Assembly (NCBI GenBank): GCA_964410105.1
Contig: CAYPFY010000001.1
Location: 310,001-374,000, forward strand
DNA length: 64,000 nt
Source of the DNA: CAYPFY01 sp964410105
Lineage (GTDB): Bacteria; Bacteroidota; Ignavibacteria; UBA10030; SZUA-254
Direction of reading: 5' to 3'
Part shown: piece by piece, positions 50,985-61,000 of the stretch
Numbering within the stretch: position 1 is the first letter of the stretch
Layout of the letters: each line of letters starts with the position of its first letter
Program-made: the position numbers and the translations under genes
The notes under the pieces: generated by a model
What the model saw: the letters and a program-made list of their open reading frames with translations, nothing else
What the model was told of the DNA's origin: nothing
The model's database searches: none

Positions 50985-51042
50985 CGTCACATATCATAAC
51001 GCCGTACTCAATACGGGACTTTGACTGCTGCTCCTTGTCCGG

Positions 51043-51783
51043 TTAGTGTGATTCGGATGACGGGCCGGCGGCTTTCTTCCGGTAGTATCGTGTCGCGGCC
51101 GACTTCTCTTCTCGCGACAGATCGTTTCCCTCGGGAATCTTCAGAACCCACCGGGGTTTGATAATGTCCGGGTCCTTTATCTTGTCCCTGTTTCCCTGCC
51201 AGATCTTCGGCCACAGCCAGGCGTTCGCGTAAACGTCCTTCTTCTTTGCAATATTCCAGAGGCAATCCCGGTCGCGGGACCACGTTCCCACGGTATAGGT
51301 CTTCTCCTTCTGCATGCTGTTCAAAAGAGCGGTGACCTTCTCCTGGAGGGAGTGGACGCGGTCGCCGTAGCGCGGGATGAGGGCGATCTTGCTCTGGGCC
51401 ATCTCCTTTAATCGTGAATCCATCCGGGCGACTTCGTCCTTGTGCTGAACGAGCTCGGCGTCGGACATCCTCTGAAGTTCGGCGACGCGGTTTTCCATGT
51501 CGGTGAGTTCTTTCTCAAACGCCTCGACGTCGGCGCGGGTCACCCCCAGCATGGCGTAGAGAGCGTCCTCGCAGGCCCGGATATCGGCATCGAGTTTATC
51601 CGAGCGGACCTGCATCGTGGCGACTTCGTCCGTGAGCGACTTCAGCTGCGCCTGGAGCTCGGCCACCTGTTTCGTGTTGTCGGCCATCTGCCGCTGCCAC
51701 TCGTCTTTGGACATTTTCTCTTCCTGACCGGCGGCCAGGGCGACTAGACAGGCCATCATTATCGAAAGGAGGATAGTCTTCAT
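51043..51783 (-). CDS. Secreted coiled-coil protein with C-terminal LysM-like domain
   Basis: 246-residue exported protein. The signal peptide MKTILLSIMMACLVALAAG is followed by about 140 residues of coiled coil (AELQAQLKSLTDEVATMQVRSDKL and further heptads). The C-terminal part reads YTVGTWSRDRDCLWNIAKK and WPKIWQGNRDKIKDPDIIKPRWVLKIPEG, a LysM fold with the typical DIIKPRWVLKIP strand. It probably binds peptidoglycan. One base separates it from the small lipoprotein gene upstream, and it carries its own terminator; both are driven by a strong promoter near 52.1 kb. Confidence 0.85.
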   Translation of the reverse strand: MKTILLSIMMACLVALAAGQEEKMSKDEWQRQMADNTKQVAELQAQLKSLTDEVATMQVRSDKLDADIRACEDALYAMLGVTRADVEAFEKELTDMENRVAELQRMSDAELVQHKDEVARMDSRLKEMAQSKIALIPRYGDRVHSLQEKVTALLNSMQKEKTYTVGTWSRDRDCLWNIAKKKDVYANAWLWPKIWQGNRDKIKDPDIIKPRWVLKIPEGNDLSREEKSAATRYYRKKAAGPSSESH

Positions 51784-51784
51784 A

Positions 51785-52045
51785 TCACTTACCCATCGCT
51801 TTCTTGACGGCCTCTTGATCTGACTGGCACTGCTTCAGCTTTGCATCCTTGTCAGCCATCTTCTTTGTGAGGTCTGTCTTTGATTTCTCCTTCTCGCCAA
51901 TCTGGTCTCTGAGCGATTTCACCTGAGACTGGAGCAGTCTCAGCTGATTCATTTCCTCCTCCGACGGCGAGCTCGAACATCCCGCCGCGAGAAGAATGCC
52001 CCCCGACAGGAGCGCTGCGGCGATGATTGCGTTCAAGACTTTCAT
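51785..52045 (-). CDS. Small coiled-coil lipoprotein
   Basis: 86-residue lipoprotein with signal peptide and lipobox LLAAGC (Cys23) followed by SSSPSEEEMNQLRLLQSQV, then a single continuous helix with heptads (SLRDQIGEKEKSKTDLTKKMADKDAKL). It resembles outer-membrane Lpp-type spacers in size and design, but sequence similarity to Lpp is not evident and the C-terminal lysine reads AVKKAMGK. A GAGGAGAGGG ribosome site precedes the ATG. It is the first gene of a two-gene operon with the LysM protein. Confidence 0.8.
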   Translation of the reverse strand: MKVLNAIIAAALLSGGILLAAGCSSSPSEEEMNQLRLLQSQVKSLRDQIGEKEKSKTDLTKKMADKDAKLKQCQSDQEAVKKAMGK

Positions 52046-52091
52046 AAACCCTCTCCTCAAGTGAGTAATCCCCATCTTTAACTCAGGGGTG

Positions 52092-52120
52092 AAAATAACA
52101 AATAAATAGTTCTTTGTCAA
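52092..52120 (-). promoter_or_regulatory. Sigma-70 promoter of the lipoprotein-LysM operon
   Basis: TTGACA, 17-base spacer, TATTTT on the minus strand; start near 52085, leader of about 40 bases. Confidence 0.8.
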
Positions 52121-52155
52121 ATAACTTCATATGAGGCGTGCAAACCCATTTCTTT

Positions 52156-52875
52156 CTATAAGAGACCCCTTTCCGCAAAACTGGCGTATTTATCGATAGC
52201 GATGATGATATGGTCGTGCACCGGGATGCCGATGATCCGCCCCGCATCGATCAGCTGATGGGTGATTTGCAGATCCTCAGAGCTCGGCTCCGGATTTCCC
52301 GAGGGATGGTTGTGGAGGAGAATGACGCTTGCGGCGGGCTCCAAGATTGCGGGTCGAAAGACCTCCCGCGGATGGACAAGGGAGCTATTCAGTATCCCGG
52401 TCGAAACCGTCGCATCCCGGAGCAGGTGGTTGGCGCTGTCGAGGAGAAGCACCTTGAATTCCTCCTGCTTGCGGTCCCTCATCATCGGCTGGTATCGGCG
52501 GACGACGTCGTCCGGCGAATTGATTCTCGGTTTCTCTTCCCGGCGGTCGGTGGCTGCACGCCTGCCCAGCTCGAACGCGGCCACGATGCCCACCGCCTTG
52601 GCGGCGCCCACCCCCTTGTAGTGCTGAAGCTCCTGGTATGAGCGGCACGCGAGATTCTCCAGGGACCGGAATCCCCGCAGGAGAGTCTTTGCAAGATCGA
52701 CCGCCGTAATTCGTCCCGTCCCGGAGCGGAGAAGTATCGCGAGGGTCTCTGCGTCGGAGAGCGCCTGTGGGCCTCCCCGCATGAGTTTCTCCCTCGGTCT
52801 TTCCTCGATCGGCCAGTCGGAGATGGTGGAATGGTACGCCGAAGGCTCGCTCACCTTCTTGATGTGTCGCGTCAT
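52156..52875 (-). CDS. radC: RadC-family JAB-domain protein
   Basis: 239-residue protein of the RadC/YeeS type with an N-terminal helix-hairpin-helix region (SDAETLAILLRSGTG, LENLACRSYQELQHYKGVGAAKAV) and a C-terminal JAB/MPN-like metalloprotease fold with LLHNHPSGNPEPSSED, the zinc-binding signature, and the final VHDHIIIAIDKYASFAERGLL. The historical DNA-repair role is disputed. It is the distal or free-standing gene upstream of the LpoA-like gene, with 20 bases between them. Confidence 0.93.
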   Translation of the reverse strand: MTRHIKKVSEPSAYHSTISDWPIEERPREKLMRGGPQALSDAETLAILLRSGTGRITAVDLAKTLLRGFRSLENLACRSYQELQHYKGVGAAKAVGIVAAFELGRRAATDRREEKPRINSPDDVVRRYQPMMRDRKQEEFKVLLLDSANHLLRDATVSTGILNSSLVHPREVFRPAILEPAASVILLHNHPSGNPEPSSEDLQITHQLIDAGRIIGIPVHDHIIIAIDKYASFAERGLL

Positions 52876-52895
52876 GACTGCCTCCCTGCAGAATG

Positions 52896-54641
52896 TCAGT
52901 TCACCGTCATTTCGGCGAGATTCACGAACTCGCCATTCAGATACTTCAGAATGATTATTTCAGAATTGACACGCGAGCCGCGGAGCGTGATCCGTGAGTG
53001 GACGCCGCGGTAGCCTTCGACCTCAGCCAACGCCGCCGCGAGGGCGGCCCGGCTCCTGGCGCCCCTCGCAAGCTCGCCGAGGATGAGTTTCATCGTGTCA
53101 TATCCGAACCGGGTATATTTCGTCGGTTTTCTTTTCATCTCCGCGGCGAACTTCCCGTCGAACGGGCTCCCGTCTTCCTGCGGATACGCATCGGCGGGGA
53201 AAATGACTCCGTTCACATACCTCTTATGCTCCTCCAGCCGGGCGGGATCATTCCAATCGCTCGTGCCGAGGATCTGGGTAGTGATATTGAAAAACTTCAC
53301 CTGCGGCGCGATGATGCCGATCTCTTCCGCGTCGCCGACAGGAAGGAAAATTCCGTCTATGGTTTTTACCGGCACATCGAGATCGTCCGGCTTATCGTGC
53401 GACGCGGCGAGGTCGAAGGCGGCCTTCCGGATCGCGATGAACTGCTCCCGAAAATCGCTCACCCCCTTCGGGTATGACTCGGCGGCCACGATCGTGGCTC
53501 CGAGGCGTTTGGCCTCGGCGACGAAACTGTCCGCCAGGATTTTCCCGGAACCATCGGCCGATCCCAGCACGGCAAGCGAAGAGAACCCCAGAGTCCGGAC
53601 GGCATAGCGCGCCATGGCTCTGGCCCGGATCGTGTAATCGGGGCTTATTTGAAAAATATGGCTTCCGGCCGCGGCGATTCCGTTTCCTGCGGCGGTCGGG
53701 GAAATCATGGGCACACCCGCCCTTTCCGCGACCGGCGCGCCGATCAGGGCGAGATTGCTGAAGAGCGGTCCGACGATCGCAAGCACGTCGGGATCGGAGG
53801 CCAGCTCGCTCGTTGCGCCGACGGTCTTCGCCGAATCCCTCTCGACGTCCCGCACATCGAGGTAGAGTCTGAGGTTTCCCTCGCCGATGGCAAAATTCAT
53901 TCCGTCAAGCATTTCTGCCGCGACGGACTGCAGGGGGTTTAAGGGGGATCCCTTCATGAGCGGAAGTTCGACTCCGATTTTCAGCTGAGCGCCCGAGCCG
54001 AGCCTCTGGAATATCGCCTCCATCCTCGAGCGGTAGGGGCCGTCCCTGCGTACCATCGAGGCCGCATTGGTTGCGCTGGGGTGATCTCCGGCCGCGGAAT
54101 ATTTTTCAGCGATTTTTATGAGAACAAGATCGCGGGCATCTGCCGTCGTGACGCTGCGCAGAATCTGCTGGAGCTCCTGGATCTGCAGATGGCGGTCGGC
54201 AAGAGTTTCGAAGAGCTCCGCACCCTTGGAGCGGAGGGCCGCATCGCGGGAAATCTCCAGGACGCGGGCCAATTGTGAGGCGGCGTCGCCGTAAAAGCCC
54301 ATCATCATGTCATCGAGCGCCAGGGTGAACCGGGCGTCGTCGGCATAGGAGCTTTCCGGAAATTTCTGGAAGAATCGAGCGAGGCTTTCCGCCGATTCGC
54401 GGTAATTTCCGGTCCGGTACCGCGCCTTGGCGGCCATCAGGTAGGAAGCGGTCGATTTCTGATGTATCGGGGATCGCGCCGCCAGGGAATCGAAGACCCG
54501 GGTCGCCCCCGCAAAATCCGACTGACGGAACATTGAAATGCCGCGGGAGAAGCTCTCCTCTGCGCCCGCGTCATACATGAACCGGTCCTGAGCGCTCACC
54601 GTGCACTCGGCCGCGAGTATGAGAAAAAGAAATATTCGCAT
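52896..54641 (-). CDS. Periplasmic-binding protein with N-terminal TPR-like region (LpoA-like)
   Basis: 581-residue exported protein. The signal peptide MRIFLFLILAAECTVSAQ is followed by about 190 residues of TPR-like helices (SFSRGISMFRQSDFAGATRVFDSLA) and then a type I periplasmic-binding fold (about 222-570; KIGVELPLMKGSPLNPLQ, LAIVGPLFSNLALIGAPVAE, SPTAAGNGIAAAG). The layout is the same as the penicillin-binding-protein activator LpoA, but the protein could equally be an unusual branched-chain-amino-acid-type receptor. No transporter genes of that type are near. The start is the internal ATG with an acceptable signal peptide; the longer frame is rejected. Confidence 0.75.
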   Translation of the reverse strand: MRIFLFLILAAECTVSAQDRFMYDAGAEESFSRGISMFRQSDFAGATRVFDSLAARSPIHQKSTASYLMAAKARYRTGNYRESAESLARFFQKFPESSYADDARFTLALDDMMMGFYGDAASQLARVLEISRDAALRSKGAELFETLADRHLQIQELQQILRSVTTADARDLVLIKIAEKYSAAGDHPSATNAASMVRRDGPYRSRMEAIFQRLGSGAQLKIGVELPLMKGSPLNPLQSVAAEMLDGMNFAIGEGNLRLYLDVRDVERDSAKTVGATSELASDPDVLAIVGPLFSNLALIGAPVAERAGVPMISPTAAGNGIAAAGSHIFQISPDYTIRARAMARYAVRTLGFSSLAVLGSADGSGKILADSFVAEAKRLGATIVAAESYPKGVSDFREQFIAIRKAAFDLAASHDKPDDLDVPVKTIDGIFLPVGDAEEIGIIAPQVKFFNITTQILGTSDWNDPARLEEHKRYVNGVIFPADAYPQEDGSPFDGKFAAEMKRKPTKYTRFGYDTMKLILGELARGARSRAALAAALAEVEGYRGVHSRITLRGSRVNSEIIILKYLNGEFVNLAEMTVN

Positions 54642-54649
54642 GAAAACCG

Positions 54650-55543
54650 TTACTTCTTGGAACCCTGCCGTCGGTGGCGTAAGAATTTCCACCGCGCCTC
54701 CCGGGCGCGGACATTGGCGGGGTCGACATCGAGGGCCCTCCGTATGAACTCCTCGGCGCGGTTGCTTTCCCCCTTCAGGGACGAGATCTGACCCAGGTCG
54801 ACGAGAGTCTCCGCCGACCGGGGGTTAAGCTCCAAGGCCTTGCGCAGATACGCTTCTGCTTCCCCGAATCTCTTCAGCTGGATGAGGCACTCTCCGCACA
54901 GCTGCCAGCTGGATGCCTCCTTCGGATTCATGTCGATGGCTGTGACAAACTCCTGGGACGCCTTCCTCCATTGATCCAGCTTGCTGAATGCTATGCCCAT
55001 CAGATGATGGCTGATGGCGCTGTAGGGGTCGAGGCCGCACCCCTTCCGGAGGAATTCGACCGCCTCGGTATACGCCTGCCTCTTGATGAGAAGTTCCCCG
55101 ATCGATTCGTTGATTTTGGGAAATTTCGGGTCGTAGCGCATCGTCAGCCGGAATTGCTCTTCGGCGGCCGCGAAGTACCCTTTGGAAAAATACGCTATTC
55201 CCATATTGAAATGAACCTGAGGGAGTTTCCTGTCCGCGAGTTTCTTATAAAAGGTCAGGGCGGCGTCGTATTCCTCGTTCTTGACGAGTGTGTTCGCAAG
55301 GTGGAAAATTATGTCCGGCTCATCGGGCATTGCCTCGGCCGCCCGGCGCAGCAATCGCACCGAAGCGCGGTGCATCCCCGTCTCGGCGTAGAGGGAAGCA
55401 AGCTCAATATAGGGGAGCGTGAACCCCGGCTCGGAGGAGATCAGGCGGAGATAGAGCTGGGAGGCGTGCAGGGGCTTCTCGTCGGCGACGAACCCGCGTG
55501 CCTGATCGATCAGGCGGGCGAGCTGGATCTCGTTCATTCTCAT
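54650..55543 (-). CDS. TPR-repeat protein
   Basis: 297-residue protein with about seven tetratricopeptide repeats (ASLYAETGMHRASVRLLRRAAEAMPDEPDI, NTLVKNEEYDAALTFYKKLA, MGIAYFSKGYFAAAEEQFRL and so on; only short parts quoted). It has no signal peptide. The frame is open much further upstream, but that part runs antisense-free through the permease gene in another frame and is a shadow. The start at MRMNEIQLARLIDQA is the only sensible one, although it has no clear Shine-Dalgarno. It lies 32 bases after the ABC permease gene and 8 bases before the LpoA-like gene. Confidence 0.75.
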   Translation of the reverse strand: MRMNEIQLARLIDQARGFVADEKPLHASQLYLRLISSEPGFTLPYIELASLYAETGMHRASVRLLRRAAEAMPDEPDIIFHLANTLVKNEEYDAALTFYKKLADRKLPQVHFNMGIAYFSKGYFAAAEEQFRLTMRYDPKFPKINESIGELLIKRQAYTEAVEFLRKGCGLDPYSAISHHLMGIAFSKLDQWRKASQEFVTAIDMNPKEASSWQLCGECLIQLKRFGEAEAYLRKALELNPRSAETLVDLGQISSLKGESNRAEEFIRRALDVDPANVRAREARWKFLRHRRQGSKK

Positions 55544-55575
55544 GCCAGAGAGAACATACCAAATATTTTCTGAAA

Positions 55576-57261
55576 TCAAAAATCGCGCCGGAGGGCCCGC
55601 AGCCCGACGCCCAGGGGAATCAGTCCGACCAGAACCGAGAGGGCAAGCACGGCACCGGCGCCGACGAAAAGGTCTTTCACGTCGAAGGGCACGTCCCGGA
55701 GAATTTCGGCGAAATAACCGCTGAACGGGATGAATGTCAGCGCGACCACCAGGGTGAGGAACGTGATGCTTACAAGAAATGTCAGGGTTGCGCTCTGCGA
55801 GGAGGCCGCGCGGATCGGATTCTTTTCCTTGAAATCGGCAAAGAAGGCCCCCGCCCCGACGTTCAGGCCCACGAGGGCGAACGACGCGCCGGCCATGATG
55901 ACCGACGATGCTACGATGATGGCGGGGTACCTCGTCAGCGAGCGATTCGAGACAAGAACAAGCGCCTCGCTGAGGATGACCAGCGGTATGAACGGGGTCA
56001 GGAATTTCAGGCCGTAATACTTTTTCCGGTTCACAGGCGCCGAGAGGATCGTCCATAGATTCGCACCTTCCGTGCCGATGCTGGGGTAGACGAATCTCAG
56101 GGCGATTGAAGCGATGAGAAATGCATTGAAGAGAAGAATGACCATATAGGAAACCGTCTGAAGGAACGGCAGGGACTGCCGGAGATTGATCTGGGCGACG
56201 CTGATGATGAACGTAACGATGAGCATGGAGACGATTCCCAGGTGGATCCACTGGCTCGGCTCCCGGAGGAACTGCCAGAAATCCTTTTTTATCAAAACGC
56301 TCGTCTGGGTGTCGATCCGGGCCGGGCGCATCAGGGAGAACGGCCGGAGTAACGGCGAAGACGACTCCCCTATCATCCGCAGGTGGAGAGACGCGATCCA
56401 GCTTTTGTAAAAGATCTTTCGTGCCAGCAGCACCATGAAAGAAAAGACGAGCAGAGTGGCCAGGATCAGGATCACGGTATAGGAGAGCGCATACGATTCG
56501 TCTCCCCGCACCGTCCAGTAGAGAGAATCGGCGATCCAGGTGTTCGGCAAAAACTTGGCAAAAGGCGGATCAAGGTACCCAAAGTACTGGTCTATTTTCG
56601 GGTAGTAGACCATGACCGATGCCACGAGTTTCAGGGGGTTCGTGATGCTGAAGTAAGCGTAAAGCGTCCCGAGGTATATGGCGACGAGAGTCGACACGAT
56701 CCGCCGGACCCCGATCACGTCCGCGAAGCGCATAAGAACAAGTAGCATGATGACCGCAGTGCAGCCTGCCAGAAGCATGAAGGGAATCAGTTCCAGGACC
56801 ATCGCGCGAACATAGAAGAGAGGCGGCATGTGAAAGTACGAGCCGTATCCCAGGAGGACGGCCGCCGCGAGGAGGAAAAAAGTGACCGAGCTGTAGAAGA
56901 AATTGTCCAGAAATTTCATGATAAAAAGCTGCGTGTGGGAGATGGGCTTGGTCAGGTAATAGCTCATCTCCTGAGACCTGTAAAAAGTCGCATACGAGAC
57001 GATGATGTTGCCGACATTGATCGACATGAAAAAGACGAACAGCAGCATGGAAAGGAACCGGTGGAGAAGGAACAGTCCCAGCTTGGCGGTTGTGAGGAGG
57101 TAGCTCGTCGCCGAAAAAGCCCCAGAATAGGCCCCGAGAGCGAAGCCCCCGAACACGAGCAGCGATGCGGTCTGCTTGACGACGTTCGCCGTCCGCCACT
57201 CCCCCGAAAGCTTCAGCGAGCTGCGGAGTTTGAACTGTAAGATATGAACAAGCTCGGCCAT
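55576..57261 (-). CDS. ABC-type exporter membrane subunit
   Basis: 561-residue inner-membrane protein with about 12 helices in two halves, and the segment EMSYYLTKPISHTQLFIMKFLDNFFYSS with a cytoplasmic FYRSQEMSYYLTKPIS helix typical of the ABC-2-type 'putative ABC exporter' subunits of FCB bacteria. It begins at MAELVHILQFKLRSSLKL, directly after the stop of the ATP-binding gene (adjacent codons), so it is the partner of that ATPase. Substrate not predictable. Confidence 0.8.
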   Translation of the reverse strand: MAELVHILQFKLRSSLKLSGEWRTANVVKQTASLLVFGGFALGAYSGAFSATSYLLTTAKLGLFLLHRFLSMLLFVFFMSINVGNIIVSYATFYRSQEMSYYLTKPISHTQLFIMKFLDNFFYSSVTFFLLAAAVLLGYGSYFHMPPLFYVRAMVLELIPFMLLAGCTAVIMLLVLMRFADVIGVRRIVSTLVAIYLGTLYAYFSITNPLKLVASVMVYYPKIDQYFGYLDPPFAKFLPNTWIADSLYWTVRGDESYALSYTVILILATLLVFSFMVLLARKIFYKSWIASLHLRMIGESSSPLLRPFSLMRPARIDTQTSVLIKKDFWQFLREPSQWIHLGIVSMLIVTFIISVAQINLRQSLPFLQTVSYMVILLFNAFLIASIALRFVYPSIGTEGANLWTILSAPVNRKKYYGLKFLTPFIPLVILSEALVLVSNRSLTRYPAIIVASSVIMAGASFALVGLNVGAGAFFADFKEKNPIRAASSQSATLTFLVSITFLTLVVALTFIPFSGYFAEILRDVPFDVKDLFVGAGAVLALSVLVGLIPLGVGLRALRRDF

Positions 57262-57984
57262 CTATTTCGTCAGCTCGAGAAAGGCGGTCTCAAAGTTCCC
57301 GTCGTGGCGGTCCTTGAATTCCCTGAACGTGTCCACCGGACCCTCAAAGATGAGCGATCCCTCCTTTATGATCCCGATCCGGTCGCAGAGCTCCTCGACC
57401 ACGGGAAGACTGTGTGTGGACATGAAGATGCTTACTCCGTCACGGGATTTATGCTTGAGTATGTTTTTGACCAGATGGGCGCTTCGCGGATCGAGCCCCA
57501 CCATCGGCTCGTCGATGATGAGGACCTTGGGGTCGTGGAGGAGGGCGGCGGCGATCGCCACTCGTTGTCTCATCCCCTGTGAATAGTTCTCGGTGCGCCG
57601 GTCGAACCATCCATCGAACTCAAAGAGACGGGCCAGATCGTCGATTGTGGCCGTGGCGATGCGGTGGTCCATGCGGTACAGCCCGGCGCTGAAATAAAGA
57701 AACTCGCGCCCGGTGAGCTTTTCGTACAGGAATGGCTGATCGGGAATATACCCGGTGATGATCTTTGCATCCAGCGGTTCGGTCTGAATATCCTTCCCTC
57801 CCAGAAGGATCTGTCCCGCCGTCGGAGAGAACAGGCCCGTCATCATCTTGATCGTCGTCGTCTTCCCCGCGCCGTTCGGGCCCAGGAATCCGAAGAACTC
57901 CCCCTTCCGGATCTCAAGGGAAAGGTTATTGACGGCGGTGAATCCCCCAAATTTCTTCGTCACGTTTGATATTTTGATCATCAT
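57262..57984 (-). CDS. ABC transporter ATP-binding protein
   Basis: 240-residue ATPase with Walker A FLGPNGAGKTTTIKM, Q-loop YIPDQPFLYEKLTG, signature YSQGMRQRVAIAAAL and Walker B VLIIDEPMVGLDPRS, followed by STHSLPVVEELCDRI. It belongs to the ABC-2-type exporter ATPases (CcmA/NatA-like). Two ATGs stand at the start; I used the first. Its stop is directly followed by the permease start. It is divergent from the tRNA-Leu across about 85 bp. Confidence 0.93.
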   Translation of the reverse strand: MMIKISNVTKKFGGFTAVNNLSLEIRKGEFFGFLGPNGAGKTTTIKMMTGLFSPTAGQILLGGKDIQTEPLDAKIITGYIPDQPFLYEKLTGREFLYFSAGLYRMDHRIATATIDDLARLFEFDGWFDRRTENYSQGMRQRVAIAAALLHDPKVLIIDEPMVGLDPRSAHLVKNILKHKSRDGVSIFMSTHSLPVVEELCDRIGIIKEGSLIFEGPVDTFREFKDRHDGNFETAFLELTK

Positions 57985-58027
57985 GGGGGATAAATTTCGC
58001 AAAAATCCGTTCACATGCAAGGGGGCT

Positions 58028-58056
58028 TTGGTATTCGTCACCAATTTCGGTATCTT
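58028..58056 (+). promoter_or_regulatory. Possible sigma-70 promoter of tRNA-Leu
   Basis: TTGGTA, 17-base spacer, TATCTT; start near 58063, just before the tRNA. Confidence 0.45.
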
Positions 58057-58066
58057 GGGGGGTTCA

Positions 58067-61000
58067 ATGCTGAAGTGGCGGAACTGGCAGACGCGCTGGA
58101 CTCAAAATCCAGTCCGGCTTACCCCGGGTGTGGGTTCAAGTCCCACCTTCAGTACGATCCTCGCTCTTCTCCTTCTCTCTTCCGCTTCCGGGGCCCGCGG
58201 CGGGTCCGACCTAATTTTCCAGGATAATTTTCTTTCCTATCAGAACGGTTCAGACGGCTCTCCCGTCTGGCATCCCGCCAAGGGGAGCTGGCATGTATCG
58301 GGCGGCACCTACATCCAGGAATCGAGCGACTATGACTGCGCGAGCCTCCTCCGGTTCATGGACCGCTCGTTCGAGTTCGAAGCAGTTTTCCAGCAGCTCG
58401 GCGGCGAAGCGGGAGCCGGCTTCATCTTCTCGTCGAGGGACTCGGACGCAACCCGGTTTTCACAGCTCGCCCGGTTCGACGGCAACAGGATTTTTATTGC
58501 CGGGTATTTCCAGGACGGCGAGTACAACGGGATCTCCTCCGTGTGGGCGGATAGCTTTGATCTCAGGAAGGAGCATAGATTAACGCTTCGCGTAAATCTC
58601 GACACCGATACACTTTCGGTCACAATTGATGGAACGAAAATCCTGGAGAGCCCCGTTCGGTTCAGGGCCGGCTGGGTGGGCCTTCAGAGTTCCGGCGGAC
58701 GGGTGAGATTTCGGGAGGTCAGGCTCTCCGTGCTTCCGATGCGGCGGAAGTCGCCGCGCCTCTCTTGGCCGGGCAAATTCGCCGTCTCGCGCTCCGGCGA
58801 GTTCGTCATACCGAATGAGCGCACCGGCGTTCTCGAAATCTTCGATCGCGAGGGAAATTTCCGGCGGGTGATCGGCTCCCCCGCCTCCCGCAAGGGGCAA
58901 TTGCACGCGCCGACGGGCGCGGCATTCCTGGATGATTCGACGCTTATCGTGTGCGATCCGGCAGGAGGCCGGATTCACCTCTTCACCTATGGAGGACAAT
59001 GGAAGAGCTCCGCCGGGCCGGAGGTTTTCCCGTCAAGGCCGGTGGCGGTCGCCTCCGACCAGCGTAAGATTCTTGTGCTCGATACGAACCGCGTTCGCAT
59101 CTTTGACGACGCAATGCGACTCGTGGCGAAATTCGGGGCTGGACATATGAAGAATCCGGTCGATATAGCCGTCTCAGGGGGTATGGTCTGCGTGCTCAAC
59201 GCCGGGCTGAGCCAGATCCAGTGCTATTCCTGGGACGGTCGCAGTGCGGTTTTCAGGAAAAACATCAGCTTCGGCGGCGGCCGGGCACGCGGCATCGCCG
59301 TCGTGGGAGATTCCATATTCATCTCCCTTGTGAATGAGATCCGGGCTTACACCATTGAAGGCTCTGTGAAATCCTTCCGGGGCCGAAGCATCGGCTTCAT
59401 TCTCCCGCAGGGAATTGCTGCGGGGCGAAGCGGCGATCTTTTCGTCGCCGACTATTTCTTCGGACGAATTCTCCATCTCCCGGCAAGTATCGACGACCCG
59501 TCCCCGACAGTGACGTTCCCGGACACGGCGACTGCCGTGATCCGGTATCGTGACCCAGCGCCGCCCGGAGGAGGGGCGTCAGAGGGAATGTCACGGACGA
59601 TTGGGGGACTCAGGGCAGCGCACACGTATGCGTTCAAAACCGCGAAACTCGTTGAAACCATTCCCCCGGACGCGTACAGCACGCCGCGCTATTCATTTAC
59701 CACCCCGCCCCCGCGCGGACAGAAAATGTTCGCGCGCGTTCGGATGGCGGGACTCATATTCGCCAATGTGCATGATACAGCGGGAGTGCGGGGCGCTGTT
59801 CAGCCCCCTCTCCCTGAATCGGAGATTGAAAGGATAAAGGCGCAGCTCAGGGAGGCGGTTAAGTTTTACTGGATACATTCCGGGATGCGGCTCTTTCTGG
59901 ATCTTTCGATCATCGTTGTCCGGGATTCGCTTTCGAGGACCGAGCTCTACGGCCAGGAATCCTGGTACCCTCCAAAAGAGGACATTCTGCGAAAATACCT
60001 CTTGAAGAACAGTATGGACATCCGCTCATTCAGCGGCATACTCTTCCTGACCTGCTCGCAGCAGATGGATGCGACCGGCGCTCTTGTGCTTGCCGGGAAG
60101 GGGGGCGCATTCACCAACGGCGTGGGGACCGGCAAAGGGTTCGGCATATCATGGTGGGACGTGACCCGGGCCGGACATAATGCCGGGAATAACTGGCTCA
60201 TGGTACATGAATTCAATCACCAGCTCGACGACATTTTCATGGTGAGCGGCTACCCCGAATACTGGTTCAACCACATATCGCCAACGATCGGCACGGCCGC
60301 GAAATTTGGCGAACACTTCGACGCCAATGCGTACATCCTCCGCCTGGTTCCTGAGAGTGAGTGGTACGATCTCAAATACACCACCCTCGGAATGACGCGC
60401 GACTCGGACGGAGACGGCATACCCGATAACGATCCGGATCTGCCTCTTGACGAAGTCAGGCTGGGAAGCGACTCAACCAACGCGGATACGGACGGGGACG
60501 GCGTAAGCGATCTCGATGAGGTTTTGAGCGCAAACTGGGTGAGAGAGGGCTGGGGGGAAATCTATGCCGGCCTGTTCCCGAACCTCAGGAGAAGAGACTC
60601 GGACGGGGACGGAATCGATGATCTCCACGATCCATACCCGTGCTACCCGTTCACCCCGGAGATACGGCACGGCGAGCTGAAAAAGTTTGCGGAAAGTCCT
60701 GACCGGAAGGTCAGCTTATCCGCCGGGTGGACCGCCGAGGAGCTACGGTTTAAATTCCGGTCGGACCGCAAATTCTCCGTGAAGCTGATGATCGACGCCG
60801 GGAACGACGGGTGGTTCATGGGGAGGGGGAACATTCTCATCACGATTGGCCCGGGCCGGGTTGCGCCAACAGTTCAGGTCCTCAATGCGGCTGACCCGGA
60901 CCGGTGGCCCTTCAGCGACCCATCTCTTGCCGAGCGCGTTCACGTGGAAAGTTCGCTCGGAGCGGGAGGAGAATCGATAGAACTTTCCCTGCGGGGTGAC

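Noticed and set aside
54650..56251. 533-codon frame covering the TPR gene and part of the permease gene
   Set aside because: The first about 235 codons overlap the permease gene in another frame and have no domain; only the TPR part is real.
57848..58066. Long 5' extension of the secreted-protein frame through the ABC ATPase gene
   Set aside because: It lies antisense to the ATPase coding region and has no start signal; the frame is simply open there.
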